Assembly: GCF_015074785.1 (NCBI RefSeq)
Contig: NZ_CP042464.1
Span: 3,387,501 to 3,451,500 of the forward strand
Reading direction: 5' to 3'
Length of the DNA: 64,000 bases
DNA from: Segatella copri
GTDB lineage: Bacteria; Bacteroidota; Bacteroidia; Bacteroidales; Bacteroidaceae
In this document: piece by piece, positions 1-7,466 of the stretch
Layout of the letters: every line of letters starts with the position of its first letter
Position numbering within the stretch: the stretch's first letter is position 1
Translations under genes and position numbers: made by a program
The notes under the pieces: model-generated
Database searches by the model: none
Told to the model about the DNA's origin: nothing
The model's input: only the letters and a program-made list of their open reading frames with translations

Positions 1-1
1 C

Positions 2-298
2 CAAGATGCCTCCAAACAGAAACGTCTTCTCTTCCGCATCAGAACTGTTTATCCTAATGTAGTAGAACTCTCTGCATCTTCCCTGCTAAAGAGAGAGGAT
101 TTCCAGCAGTTTCTCTGGAAAGTGTCTGATGATACGGTTTTAGTAGTTACAGACATTAATCTCGATGCAGAATATGGGAAAGTATGGCTTCGACTTGTAA
201 CAGATAATCGTACGGTTTTGACCTTTAATTTGGTTGATTGCGGTATAGTTTTCTTTGATAAAACCAAATATAAGCAGAATTTTAATGTAAATTATTGA
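2..298 (+). CDS. C-terminal part of an unrecognised protein, cut by the window edge
   Basis: An open frame enters from the left edge with no start codon and ends at TGA 296-298, giving about 98 residues. The visible part alternates hydrophobic and charged stretches (for example VLVVTDINLD and RTVLTFNLVDCGIVFF) and ends in FNVNY. No signal peptide, membrane segment or catalytic motif can be seen. I do not recognise the family. A promoter for the next gene starts 28 bp after its stop, so it ends its own transcription unit. It appears to belong to the host side of the integration site. Confidence 0.6.
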   Translation, partial: QDASKQKRLLFRIRTVYPNVVELSASSLLKREDFQQFLWKVSDDTVLVVTDINLDAEYGKVWLRLVTDNRTVLTFNLVDCGIVFFDKTKYKQNFNVNY

Positions 299-325
299 TT
301 TGTGCGTAAATTTGTTCCATAAATA

Positions 326-356
326 TTTGGAATTTAAAATAAAAGTATTACTTTTG
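326..356 (+). promoter_or_regulatory. Bacteroidota-type promoter of the DUF2795 gene
   Basis: TTTG (326-329) lies 19 bp before TACTTTTG (349-356), matching the Bacteroidota -33/-7 consensus TTTG and TAnnTTTG. The leader to the ATG at 392 is about 30 nt. Confidence 0.8.
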
Positions 357-391
357 CAGCCAAAATAATAGAAACGTTAAATTATAGAGCT

Positions 392-613
392 ATGTATTGG
401 ACACTTGAATTGGCTTCAAAGCTTGAAGATGCACCATGGCCTGCAACAAAAGAAGAGTTGATTGACTATGCAACTCGCTCTGGTGCGCCTCTAGAAGTTC
501 TAGAGAATTTGCAGGAGATAGAAGACGAAGGCGATGTTTACGAAAGCATCGAAGACATCTGGCCTGATTATCCTTCAAAGGATGACTTCTTGTGGAATGA
601 TGACGAGTACTAA
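392..613 (+). CDS. Small DUF2795 protein whose 3' end is an integration site
   Basis: The 73-residue acidic protein looks like the DUF2795 family: a short helical domain with a PATKEELIDYA motif, a GAPLEVLENLQ helix and a strongly acidic end. Its function is unknown; small DUF2795 proteins are widespread in Bacteroidota. It has its own promoter at 326-356. The last 21 bases of the gene (593-613) fall in a direct repeat found again at 9185-9207, so the gene end serves as attachment site and was restored on integration. The reading frame is intact, ending in WNDDEY. Confidence 0.8.
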   Translation: MYWTLELASKLEDAPWPATKEELIDYATRSGAPLEVLENLQEIEDEGDVYESIEDIWPDYPSKDDFLWNDDEY

Positions 614-615
614 TC
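593..615 (+). other. attL: left copy of the integration repeat
   Basis: TGGAATGATGACGAGTA (593-609) is identical to 9185-9201. One mismatch (C610/T9202) follows, then TAATC in both, giving 22 of 23 bases. Weaker similarity extends 6 bases further left. It overlaps the last codons and stop of the DUF2795 gene. Confidence 0.75.
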
Positions 616-653
616 GTTCATCGATTACGATTATCAGTATAAGATAATGGAAA

Positions 654-699
654 TGAGCCATATAGGTGATTTCTCTTGAAATTCCTATATGGCTTTTTG
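654..699 (+). terminator. Terminator carried by the element just inside attL
   Basis: AGCCATATAGG (656-666) pairs with CCTATATGGCT (684-694) and is followed by a T run: a classical intrinsic terminator that now ends DUF2795 transcription. The rest of the 326-bp gap to the recombinase (700-939) is AT-rich leader sequence in which I see only the weak promoter noted at 894. Confidence 0.8.
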
Positions 700-893
700 C
701 CGTCTTTTACCGCCAATTTTACCGTTCTAATGGCCTTATTTTACATAATTAAATGATCAATAATCGGTATATCCTGAAATTCTTTCTTTTCTGATCGGTT
801 AATTTCATCTTTTCTTCTCTTATTATTCTCCTTACTTCATACTAAAATCATCTGAAGTTTATAAAAAAGGAGTGATATGATAAACTTTTCTAC

Positions 894-901
894 TATCTTC
901 G
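894..901 (+). promoter_or_regulatory. Possible -7 element of the recombinase gene
   Basis: TATCTTCG matches TAnnTTTG with one change and sits 39 bp before the recombinase ATG. No good -33 TTTG is found at the right distance, so the promoter may be weak. Confidence 0.4.
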
Positions 902-939
902 CGTACATAGTGCCATAATTAATAAAAAGGTATTTTAAT

Positions 940-2313
940 ATGGGAAGAATTTCAAGACTTTATCCGAAAGGACGATTGAGACTGCGTATACCAAAGATGG
1001 TGCAGTCTGGTAAAAAGTATCCATTGTATATAGAATACAATTGGCATGCTGATTCTATTCGTAAATCAACTGGTATAAGTGTGTCAGTAAAGGAATGGAA
1101 TGAGAAAGGCTATTGCGGTATTGGTGAAATACGTGCCACGACTGATATTGACTATAAGTATTATAATCATGCTCTTCATAAGCGTATCGAAGACATAGAT
1201 GTGAAGATACATAAGTATTATGAAATGCATCAACATATTACTTGTGATGTGATTCGATCTTTTCTCGAAGACAATGACAATGCTTTGCGACCTGATGAAG
1301 GAAAAGACTTCATAGAGTTTGCTAAAGAGTTGATGGAAAAACGTTATGAGAAAGGTAAGATAGGTTTCAGTACTTGCAAGAATGGTATTTCATATCTCAA
1401 TCAGTTTGAGGAATACCTGTTGCTTGAACACAAAGGTACACATGGTGAGCATAAGGAATTCATTTATGTCTCAGATATTAGTGAAGACTTATTGCTTGAC
1501 TTCCGTAAGTATCGACTCTTGGCAAAAAAGAAAGCAACAACAGTCAACAAGACTCTATGTCCGATTCTTCAGGCGTGTGAATATGCTTGTCAGTTAGGTT
1601 ATATCTCTCATCAGCTTAATGTATCTCTCCAGGACTTGTATATGAAAGAAGAGGACCGGCTTGATGAAGAAGAGAGGAATATCAAGTATCTCACTGAAGA
1701 GAGACTTGCTGAGTTAGTTTCCGTTTATAATACCATCGAACAGCCTCGACGAAAAGAGTTTTTGGAGATGTGGCTGTTTGCCTTCCATGCTTGCGGTATG
1801 CGAATGGTTGATGTGATGACGCTCCGATGGAAAGACATTGATTTCAACAAGAATTTCATCAGTAAAATACAAGTCAAGACGAGAAACCGAAATACCATAC
1901 CTTTGAGTGAACCACTCATTCGTATTCTTGAAAAATGGAAGGGTATAAACAAAGTCTTTGTTTTTGATCTATTGCCAGAGAACTTCGATATAAATGACCA
2001 TGAGGCGATATACCGTCGTAGAAATTCCTGGAATAATACCATCAATACTTCGCTTCGCTGTATATCTCATGATTTAAAATGGAATCAAGACTTGACTTTC
2101 CATGTATCAAGACACACTTGGGCAGTTTTAGCGCTTGCACACGGAGCTGAAATCAGTGAGATAAGCAGATTGTTAGGTCACGCTTCAACAGGCGTCACAG
2201 AGCGAGTTTATGCAGAATTCTTGCCAGACAACCTTGCGACTGTAGTAAGCAAACTTGGCTTCTGCTTCATTCCTGATATGAATGCCAAACAAAAGAAGGT
2301 GGTATCACGCTAA
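940..2313 (+). CDS. Tyrosine recombinase (integrase) of the element
   Basis: The 457-residue protein has the layout of Bacteroidota mobile-element integrases: an N-terminal Arm-binding region (about 1-110), a SAM-like core-binding domain (about 120-230) and a C-terminal catalytic domain. The catalytic set is complete: R288 in CGMRMVD, K313 in QVKT, H388-x-x-R391 in HVSRHTW, H414 in LLGHAS and nucleophile Y424 in VTERVYAEF. It starts 325 bp inside attL, the usual place for the integrase of an integrative element, so it most likely recombines the DUF2795 3' end. Its stop codon lies in the loop of a strong hairpin. Confidence 0.9.
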   Translation: MGRISRLYPKGRLRLRIPKMVQSGKKYPLYIEYNWHADSIRKSTGISVSVKEWNEKGYCGIGEIRATTDIDYKYYNHALHKRIEDIDVKIHKYYEMHQHITCDVIRSFLEDNDNALRPDEGKDFIEFAKELMEKRYEKGKIGFSTCKNGISYLNQFEEYLLLEHKGTHGEHKEFIYVSDISEDLLLDFRKYRLLAKKKATTVNKTLCPILQACEYACQLGYISHQLNVSLQDLYMKEEDRLDEEERNIKYLTEERLAELVSVYNTIEQPRRKEFLEMWLFAFHACGMRMVDVMTLRWKDIDFNKNFISKIQVKTRNRNTIPLSEPLIRILEKWKGINKVFVFDLLPENFDINDHEAIYRRRNSWNNTINTSLRCISHDLKWNQDLTFHVSRHTWAVLALAHGAEISEISRLLGHASTGVTERVYAEFLPDNLATVVSKLGFCFIPDMNAKQKKVVSR

Positions 2314-2332
2314 ACAGAGTGATACCACCTTC
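2295..2332 (+). terminator. Hairpin enclosing the recombinase stop codon
   Basis: GAAGGTGGTATCAC (2295-2308) pairs perfectly with GTGATACCACCTTC (2319-2332); the 10-nt loop contains the TAA stop. There is no T run after it, so it may act as a bidirectional transcription barrier against the convergent genes at 2365-2982 or as an mRNA-end stabiliser. Confidence 0.6.
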
Positions 2333-2364
2333 GATCAAATTTGTAGCCTTTATAGTCGAAACTA

Positions 2365-2568
2365 TCAGAATATCTTGTAGTCCTTGCCAGTAAGATTAGA
2401 AATTGGCTTGAATAAACGCAATAGAATGAGCCCTATCACGATAAATGCTATTCTGACTATTACTGAACCGCCCATAGTAAAACCGTGCCATACGAGGAAA
2501 ATGGGTGAGCACATGAGGGCTACGATGATTAGGCACATTAGAGCTGCTAGAAATGTTTTTGGTCCCAT
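2365..2568 (-). CDS. Small hydrophobic membrane protein, unknown
   Basis: The 67-residue protein has two predicted membrane segments, about residues 6-28 (FLAALMCLIIVALMCSPIFL) and 34-52 (GSVIVRIAFIVIGLILLRLF), joined by a short loop, and ends in a basic tail. It starts 3 bp after the stop of the gene at 2572-2982, so the two are probably co-transcribed. I do not recognise a family. A small two-segment protein next to a soluble acidic one in a mobile element could be an immunity or accessory protein, but nothing in the sequence proves this. Confidence 0.55.
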   Translation of the reverse strand: MGPKTFLAALMCLIIVALMCSPIFLVWHGFTMGGSVIVRIAFIVIGLILLRLFKPISNLTGKDYKIF

Positions 2569-2571
2569 ACG

Positions 2572-2982
2572 TCAATAATCTAATGGAGCTATGAAATGAT
2601 CATCAGGCAGGTCGTGAAAATACTTGCCATCTGCATCATTAGTCACATATGTTTCGTTTTCTGGATCTTCTGTAGCGAAATAGATTTCCAAATCCTTGAA
2701 ACGATTTTTGAGAAGAACGCGGAAGTCAGTAATCAATGCGAGTTCTTCCGCTTCTATATAGAGAAAGCCTTCTGAAAGTTCGCATTTCTTGATATTACCA
2801 CAGAGATTGCAAGTCCCATAGTCCACACCAAGAGCTAAGATGATGTTTCCTTCCCAATCATCGGCCTCGTCTTCTTCCATAGCAGGGCGTTCTTTCTGTA
2901 TGAAAGTCTGATAGAGGTCATATATCTCTTGCAACTCTTCTTGTTTTCCCACAATGTGGTAGCGTACTTTTATATTATGCAT
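2572..2982 (-). CDS. Unknown acidic soluble protein of the element
   Basis: Read from the ATG at 2982 the product has 136 residues (MHNIKVRYHIVG...). An upstream ATG at 3015 would add 11. I prefer 2982 because a TATCTTTG (-7 type) lies between the two ATGs. The protein is acidic (EEDEADDWEG) with a CNLCG motif near the middle and an end in APLDY. The pattern of strands and helices vaguely recalls the ferredoxin-like DUF1281/YubB proteins of mobile elements, which is only an impression. It is followed without a gap by the small membrane protein. Confidence 0.55.
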   Translation of the reverse strand: MHNIKVRYHIVGKQEELQEIYDLYQTFIQKERPAMEEDEADDWEGNIILALGVDYGTCNLCGNIKKCELSEGFLYIEAEELALITDFRVLLKNRFKDLEIYFATEDPENETYVTNDADGKYFHDLPDDHFIAPLDY

Positions 2983-3036
2983 TTGGGATGCAAAGATAGC
3001 TAAATCTGATTCCATGTCTTGTCAATCGATTTCACT

Positions 3037-4449
3037 ACTGTCCAATAAAAAAGGGCAATTCGATCTTTGAAACAGTTGAATTATAGTCTTTTATGCAGTA
3101 TTTTGCAATGAAACGGACTTGATTTTGTACAATAGTTCGTTAATAATTCAATAATGTGCTAAGCAGCTATACGCTGTAAGCACGAGAGATCTTTGAAAAT
3201 CTTGCTAATTAAAGTTCGGTTCGGGATGTACCCGCATGCTTTAAAAATTCGTCTCACCAGATAAATGTTGGTCATCAGTGACTTGAATGAAGACATAGAA
3301 TATTCCATTCCCATCTCCTTCATAGTTACCTTGGCAACATTTAGTGATGTGAACGAAGCATTGAAAGCAAAATCGAGTTTCCACTTATCGCGAGTCTGGC
3401 AGTCCATAAGACCAGTATAGCCTTTGGCGTCACGAAAGCAAAATTCGATCTGAAACCTGGTTCTATAATAAAGAAGTACCTCTTCACCCGAAAGTGAGGT
3501 GTCTGTAGAGAAGAATAGTTTCTTCTTGCCATTCGGCATCTGCCAGATGACAAGTCTAACTTTACACTTGAGTGCCTTGGAATAGGCAATCAAAGTATAA
3601 GCTGTTCCTTCTATATCTTTCATCTCCATCTTCTCCATTCGAGTGAGGTCAAGATTCTTCATATCAATCTTGCCATCCTTGGTCTTGGGGCGATCACGTT
3701 TTCCAGTACGTGGACCAGTATAGACATAAAAGAGACAAGCATTGTCACGAAAGCGGCTTATCAAAGAGAAACCTTCTTTCTTTATCCCATTAACAAATGT
3801 ACTTGTAGAGAAGTAAGCATCTGCAACTATGAGGGTTGAGAGTTTAAGAAGTTCCTTGCGGTAACGCTTAATGACGCTGATATAGAAATCTACCATAGTC
3901 TTGTTTCTAAGACTCAGTTCTTTATTATTTAGCGACTGGTGGGCTCTTAACATCATGCAGTCTTTGGTATCAATATCAATGAGTCCAATACCCATGATTT
4001 CGAGACCATGTTTAACAGACTGAGCACATCCTGACCAAAAACGACCGATATGTGGTGTTTTCTTGCCAGCTTTACTGATGTAGCTGGGATCAATGGCAAT
4101 AGCCCATCTTCCCTGTTTACCCAAGAAGCGCTTGGCAAGTGAGACATTAAGTTTGAGCCAATCAATGCACTTCGACTTTTTCAAGCCGAATGCGTTGCGA
4201 TAGGTTTGCTCAACATGCAAGCCATACCTCCCCATTTGGGTGAAATTTATCTTTCTTGGTATTACCATGAACAAAATTATCACCTCGATGAGTATTTTCT
4301 CGAAACTTTTTGTTATCTTTGCAGCTGAATCTTCAACTGCATCTTTAAAGATATCCATATATTGGTCAAGTCCTGTATTCATGTAATATTGTATTTGTCG
4401 TGATCTACAAAGTTACTGAAAATCAGCGACTTGACCAACTTTTTACAGT
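3037..4449 (-). mobile_element. IS4-like insertion sequence (approximate ends)
   Basis: A complete DDE transposase gene is flanked by imperfect inverted sequences: ACTGT...AAAAAAGGGCAATTCG on the left and, read inward from the right, ACTGTAAAAAGTTGGTCAAGTCG. No clear target duplication is visible, so the ends are tentative. Confidence 0.45.
3159..4382 (-). CDS. DDE transposase, IS4 superfamily
   Basis: The 407-residue protein has an RNase H-type DDE core: D98 in AIDPSYIS, D188 in IVADAYFS, and E313 in the signature YYRTRFQIEFCFRDAK, which fits the Y-(2)-R-(3)-E-(6)-K motif of IS4-type transposases. The beta-strand-rich insertion between the second D and the E (about 200-300) is also typical. 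The frame is intact and about full length, so the element may still be active. It lies downstream of cfxA and in the same direction, which could let cfxA transcripts run into it. Confidence 0.85.
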   Translation of the reverse strand: MNTGLDQYMDIFKDAVEDSAAKITKSFEKILIEVIILFMVIPRKINFTQMGRYGLHVEQTYRNAFGLKKSKCIDWLKLNVSLAKRFLGKQGRWAIAIDPSYISKAGKKTPHIGRFWSGCAQSVKHGLEIMGIGLIDIDTKDCMMLRAHQSLNNKELSLRNKTMVDFYISVIKRYRKELLKLSTLIVADAYFSTSTFVNGIKKEGFSLISRFRDNACLFYVYTGPRTGKRDRPKTKDGKIDMKNLDLTRMEKMEMKDIEGTAYTLIAYSKALKCKVRLVIWQMPNGKKKLFFSTDTSLSGEEVLLYYRTRFQIEFCFRDAKGYTGLMDCQTRDKWKLDFAFNASFTSLNVAKVTMKEMGMEYSMSSFKSLMTNIYLVRRIFKACGYIPNRTLISKIFKDLSCLQRIAA

Positions 4450-4504
4450 TAAGTTTTCATAAGCATTTCTTAATATAAGTTATTGATTTACAGACGATTA
4501 AATA

Positions 4505-5467
4505 TTAATTTAACGCAGTATTGATTAATAAAGAATATACTACCGCTGATATATGCGCAACAAATTGTGACGCTTGTGATTCATTTCCCTTGAAATCCTT
4601 AACAAATACAGCTAAGGTATAGCAGACCTTATTAGGCAGACATATATAGGCTACATCATTCTGAGCTGCAAGAATACCATTTTCATTGACATAACCAGAA
4701 CCTGTCTTATGTGCTATTACAACCCCTTCTTTATCAAGAAGTGGAGCTACTATCCTATCTATACCTGTTTTACATTCTTTCAATGCATTCTTAATGAAAT
4801 CTTGTTTCTCATTACTGATAAGACTTTCTGTAAACAAACGATTCATCAACATTGCAGCACCAAGAGGAGATGTGTAATTAGAGTAAGCTTTGTCATGGTC
4901 AGCGGACATTTCCTCTTCTGTATAAGCTATCTGAAAACTCGAATGTGGTATGAGTTTCGCTATAAAACTGTCTGTTTGTGCAGTATTGAGCATATTCTTA
5001 AACATGATATTGCTTGCATTATTGTCGCTCTGGGAAAGAGTATAGCGCAACAGATCTCTTACTGTCAACGATATAACTGGTGCTGAATAATCTTTCATCA
5101 TAGGGCTCCATGTCTTTGGATCAAGTTTTTCCCTATTTATCTTTACCAAGGTATCAAGGGAAAGGCCTTTTTTGTCAAAATCATTGCAAAGAGCTAATGC
5201 CTGATGAACCTTAAATACACTCATCATAGGATAAATGCTTTTATTATTAACACTAACCGTATCTGTGTTATTAATAATAACCGCCACACCAATTTCACCA
5301 GGACAAGCCGAGACAATCTGAGAAATGCTATCAGTCAAAACATCTGTTAATGGAGGATTCGCGCTACCTTTTGTAGCTGATTTATGGGACAATGAGAACA
5401 CCAAGATGAAGATGCAAACTAAAGCTATACACAAAACTACGATTTGCTTTTTTCTGTTTTTTTTCAT
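4505..5467 (-). CDS. cfxA: CfxA-family class A extended-spectrum beta-lactamase, divergent allele
   Basis: The 320-residue protein hydrolyses beta-lactams in the periplasm. It starts with a basic N-terminus and one hydrophobic segment (about 9-26), a signal anchor or signal peptide. Class A motifs are present: S83-V-F-K86, S147-D-N149, a glutamate-rich omega-loop region (EEEM, 184-187) and K254-T-G. From memory, well-known CfxA proteins are 321 residues and very similar in N-terminus and core (NRKKQIVVL, MMSVFKVHQALALCNDFD), but many substitutions are spread over the protein, so this is not one of the common CfxA1-6 variants. The gene lies between two insertion sequences, its start only 46 bp from the end of the IS1380-like element, which could supply its promoter. 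Function is inferred from the family. Confidence 0.9.
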   Translation of the reverse strand: MKKNRKKQIVVLCIALVCIFILVFSLSHKSATKGSANPPLTDVLTDSISQIVSACPGEIGVAVIINNTDTVSVNNKSIYPMMSVFKVHQALALCNDFDKKGLSLDTLVKINREKLDPKTWSPMMKDYSAPVISLTVRDLLRYTLSQSDNNASNIMFKNMLNTAQTDSFIAKLIPHSSFQIAYTEEEMSADHDKAYSNYTSPLGAAMLMNRLFTESLISNEKQDFIKNALKECKTGIDRIVAPLLDKEGVVIAHKTGSGYVNENGILAAQNDVAYICLPNKVCYTLAVFVKDFKGNESQASQFVAHISAVVYSLLINTALN

Positions 5468-5479
5468 GTTCCTTAATTC

Positions 5480-5578
5480 CGCAACACTATAGTTTAATAT
5501 TATTTATAAGTGCCTGAGCAACAAAAAAGTTACCCAGGATTTTGCCATGTCAGAATTTTCACTTACCTTAGTGTTGCG
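5480..5578. promoter_or_regulatory. Mirror-image promoter region between cfxA and the IS1380-like transposase
   Basis: CGCAACACTA (5480-5489) and TAGTGTTGCG (5569-5578) form a perfect 10-bp inverted repeat. Each contains TAGTGTTG, one base from the TAnnTTTG -7 element, pointing outward: one towards cfxA (ATG 13 bp away on the minus strand) and one towards the transposase. The -33 elements are not clear. Confidence 0.4.
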
Positions 5579-5616
5579 AAAAGAAGACAAGCAAAACTCT
5601 AATATGACATGGCAAA
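5541..5616 (+). promoter_or_regulatory. Fold-back hairpin covering the transposase start codon
   Basis: TTTGCCATGTCA (5541-5552) is a perfect 12-bp inverted repeat of TGACATGGCAAA (5605-5616), which contains the transposase ATG (5609-5611). RNA read in from outside would bury the start codon, while RNA started at the internal promoter near 5569-5576 would lack the left arm. Confidence 0.65.
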
Positions 5617-6895
5617 GATACAAATAAAATCTGAGAAACTCACTCCTTTTGGGGGAATTTTTTCGATTATGGAGCAATTTGATGCTCTTTTAGCTCAAAC
5701 CATAGATTCCACCTTGGGATTGAGATGCACTATGTTTGGTTATCAATATAGCGAGATTCTACGCTCTCTGATGTGCGTATATCTTTGTGGTGGCTCATGC
5801 ATTGAGGATGTTACAACTCACCTGATGAAACATTTGTCTCTTCATCCAACTCTTCGCACTTGCAGCGCAGACACCATATTACGTGCTATCGAAGAACTGA
5901 CTTTTAAGAGCATCACCTATAAGTCTGCTTCTGGCAAATCCTATGATTTCAATACTGCAGACAAGATGAACTGCTTACTGGTCAATGCCCTGCTTGCTAC
6001 TGGTCAATTGAAATCCGGTCAAGAGTATGATTTTGACTTTGACCATCAGTTCATTGAAACAGAGAAGTATGATGCAAAACCAACCTACAAGAAGTTCTTG
6101 GGCTATAGTCCAGGCGTAGCTGTCATTAACGACATGATTGTTGGTATTGAAAATAGAGACGGCAACACAAACGTACGCTTCAACCAAAAAGAAACTTTGG
6201 AAAGAATCTTCAAGCGATTGGAGGCTTCGGAAATATATATTTCTCGTGCCCGCATGGATTGCGGCTCATGTTCGGAGGAAATCGTAGATATGGTAGAGGC
6301 TCATTGCAGGCATTTTTATATTCGTGCCAACAGATGCTCTTCTTTCTACGATTCCATGTTTGCCTTAACTGGATGGAAAACTGTTGAAATCAACGGTATT
6401 GAGTTTGAGTTGAATTCTATCCTTGTTGAGAAATGGAAAGGAAAACCGTATCGTCTTGTCATACAGAGACAAAGGCGAATAGATGGAGACCTTGACATTT
6501 GGGAAGGCGAATATACCTACAGATGTATACTGACTAACGATTACAAGTCGAGTGCAAGAGACATCGTGGAATTCTACAATCTTCGTGGTGGCAAGGAACG
6601 CATCTTCGATGACATGAACAATGGCTTTGGCTGGAATCGATTGCCAAAATCGTTCATGGCACAGAATACTGTATTCCTGCTTATGACAGCTCTCATCAGA
6701 AACTTCTACAAAGCTATTATGCAGAGATTGAAAACCCATGAATTTGGATTGCGTGCCACCAGCAGAATCAAGACCTTTGTTTTCAAGTTCATCTCTGTTC
6801 CTGCGAAATGGATTAAGACATCACGTAGGCATGTATTGAACATTTACTCAGACAACAATGCTTATGCCAACCTGTTCAAGACAGACTTTGGTTAA
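5609..6895 (+). CDS. IS1380-family DDE transposase
   Basis: The 428-residue protein is full length for the family and resembles the transposases of Bacteroides IS942/IS612-type elements. The catalytic acids are visible in order: an Asp in YDFDFDHQF (141-146), D217 in RARMDCGS and E330 in LRGGKERIFDDMNNGFGW, the last with the typical N-x-R-G-x-x-E context. Elements of this family are known to switch on neighbouring resistance genes such as cfiA by outward promoters, and here cfxA lies just upstream in the opposite direction. The start codon sits in a fold-back stem. Confidence 0.9.
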   Translation: MAKIQIKSEKLTPFGGIFSIMEQFDALLAQTIDSTLGLRCTMFGYQYSEILRSLMCVYLCGGSCIEDVTTHLMKHLSLHPTLRTCSADTILRAIEELTFKSITYKSASGKSYDFNTADKMNCLLVNALLATGQLKSGQEYDFDFDHQFIETEKYDAKPTYKKFLGYSPGVAVINDMIVGIENRDGNTNVRFNQKETLERIFKRLEASEIYISRARMDCGSCSEEIVDMVEAHCRHFYIRANRCSSFYDSMFALTGWKTVEINGIEFELNSILVEKWKGKPYRLVIQRQRRIDGDLDIWEGEYTYRCILTNDYKSSARDIVEFYNLRGGKERIFDDMNNGFGWNRLPKSFMAQNTVFLLMTALIRNFYKAIMQRLKTHEFGLRATSRIKTFVFKFISVPAKWIKTSRRHVLNIYSDNNAYANLFKTDFG

Positions 6896-6925
6896 AGACC
6901 ATGCTTTTCTGGTTAAACCAGCGTA

Positions 6926-7066
6926 TTACCTCAAGTCGCTTTATGGGGTAAGGGGATTTTGTGTCTGCGACATTTCTGTTGTGCAAGAAATATGTACAAT
7001 AAAATGAATTTTGTCGCTTTGCAAGCAAAATCCCACTAAACCCTATAGGTTGCGGATTTGAGGTAA
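6926..7066. repeat. 141-bp inverted-repeat structure (MITE-like or long hairpin)
   Basis: It begins TTACCTCAA (6926-6934) and ends TTGAGGTAA (7058-7066), perfect inverted copies. The similarity continues inward, imperfectly, for about 40 bp on each side (for example GGGATTTTG arms). The centre (about 6970-7010) is AT-rich with no gene. It separates the IS1380-like transposase from the methyltransferase remnant. Confidence 0.6.
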
Positions 7067-7262
7067 AGAAGGTTACACAAAAGAACAAATAGCGAAACTT
7101 ATGTTTATAAATGGTCGTCATCGTAAGACTTCTGACTATTCTCTATATTGGCGAGCCGGAAACTCCATTGTCGTGCAGGTCTTGTCCGCAGTCTTTACTG
7201 CAATAATCAAGCAGTATCCAGATTCATTCGGAGAATTTGCCTGTATGTCTCTTAAAGAGTGA
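7062..7262 (+). pseudogene. 3' remnant of a phage-type DNA cytosine-5 methyltransferase
   Basis: The frame starting after TGA 7059-7061 encodes a C-terminal methyltransferase segment: KEQIAKLMF, then LYWRAGNSIVVQVLSAVF, which matches the conserved C-terminal motif (Q/R-AGNSI-V) of C5 methyltransferases, and ends FACMSLKE. The catalytic PC motif and the AdoMet-binding part are absent; the rest of the gene has been lost or replaced by the IS1380-like element and the 141-bp repeat. It cannot be functional as it stands. Confidence 0.7.
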
Positions 7263-7376
7263 AAAACTGCCACGAAAAAAGAGTATCAACGTCGATATTA
7301 TGCCAGTCATAAGGAAGAACTACAACGCAAGAGCCGTGAGTACCACAGACAGCTAAGAGTGAATAAAAATAAGTGA
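7263..7376 (+). pseudogene. Fragment of a small Lys/Arg-rich mobile-element protein without a start codon
   Basis: Directly after the methyltransferase stop, the same frame encodes a short basic helical peptide (KEYQRRYYASHKEELQRKSR, ending RVNKNK) of a kind common in phages. It has no start codon in frame. A GTG overlaps the previous stop one base out of frame across an A run (GTGAAAAACTG), so a one-base insertion may have broken it. Confidence 0.4.
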
Positions 7377-7458
7377 TTGTGGAAAATATTTGCAAAGTTT
7401 TCTACATAAAAAAAGTTAATTGAATCGGCGGGGTGTTACACATATCGCTGATTTTTTG

Positions 7459-7466
7459 TATTTTTG
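7459..7466 (+). promoter_or_regulatory. -7 element of the AbiE operon
   Basis: TATTTTTG matches TAnnTTTG and lies 23 bp before the antitoxin ATG at 7490. It also excludes the GTG at 7433 as start, which would lie upstream of the promoter. No good -33 is seen. Confidence 0.6.

Larger units (their letters stand above)
5513..6922 (+). mobile_element. IS1380-family insertion sequence (right end uncertain)
   Basis: The left end probably begins with CCTGAGCAACAAAAAAGTT at 5513. A loosely related inverted sequence (GCTTTTCTGGTTAAACCAGC, 6903-6922) follows the transposase stop, but the match is poor and no target duplication is apparent. The right end may have been altered by the 141-bp inverted-repeat structure next to it. 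Confidence 0.5.

Noticed and set aside
3037..6922. Composite transposon made of the two IS elements around cfxA
   Set aside because: The two transposases belong to different families with unrelated ends, so they could not move cfxA as a classical composite transposon.
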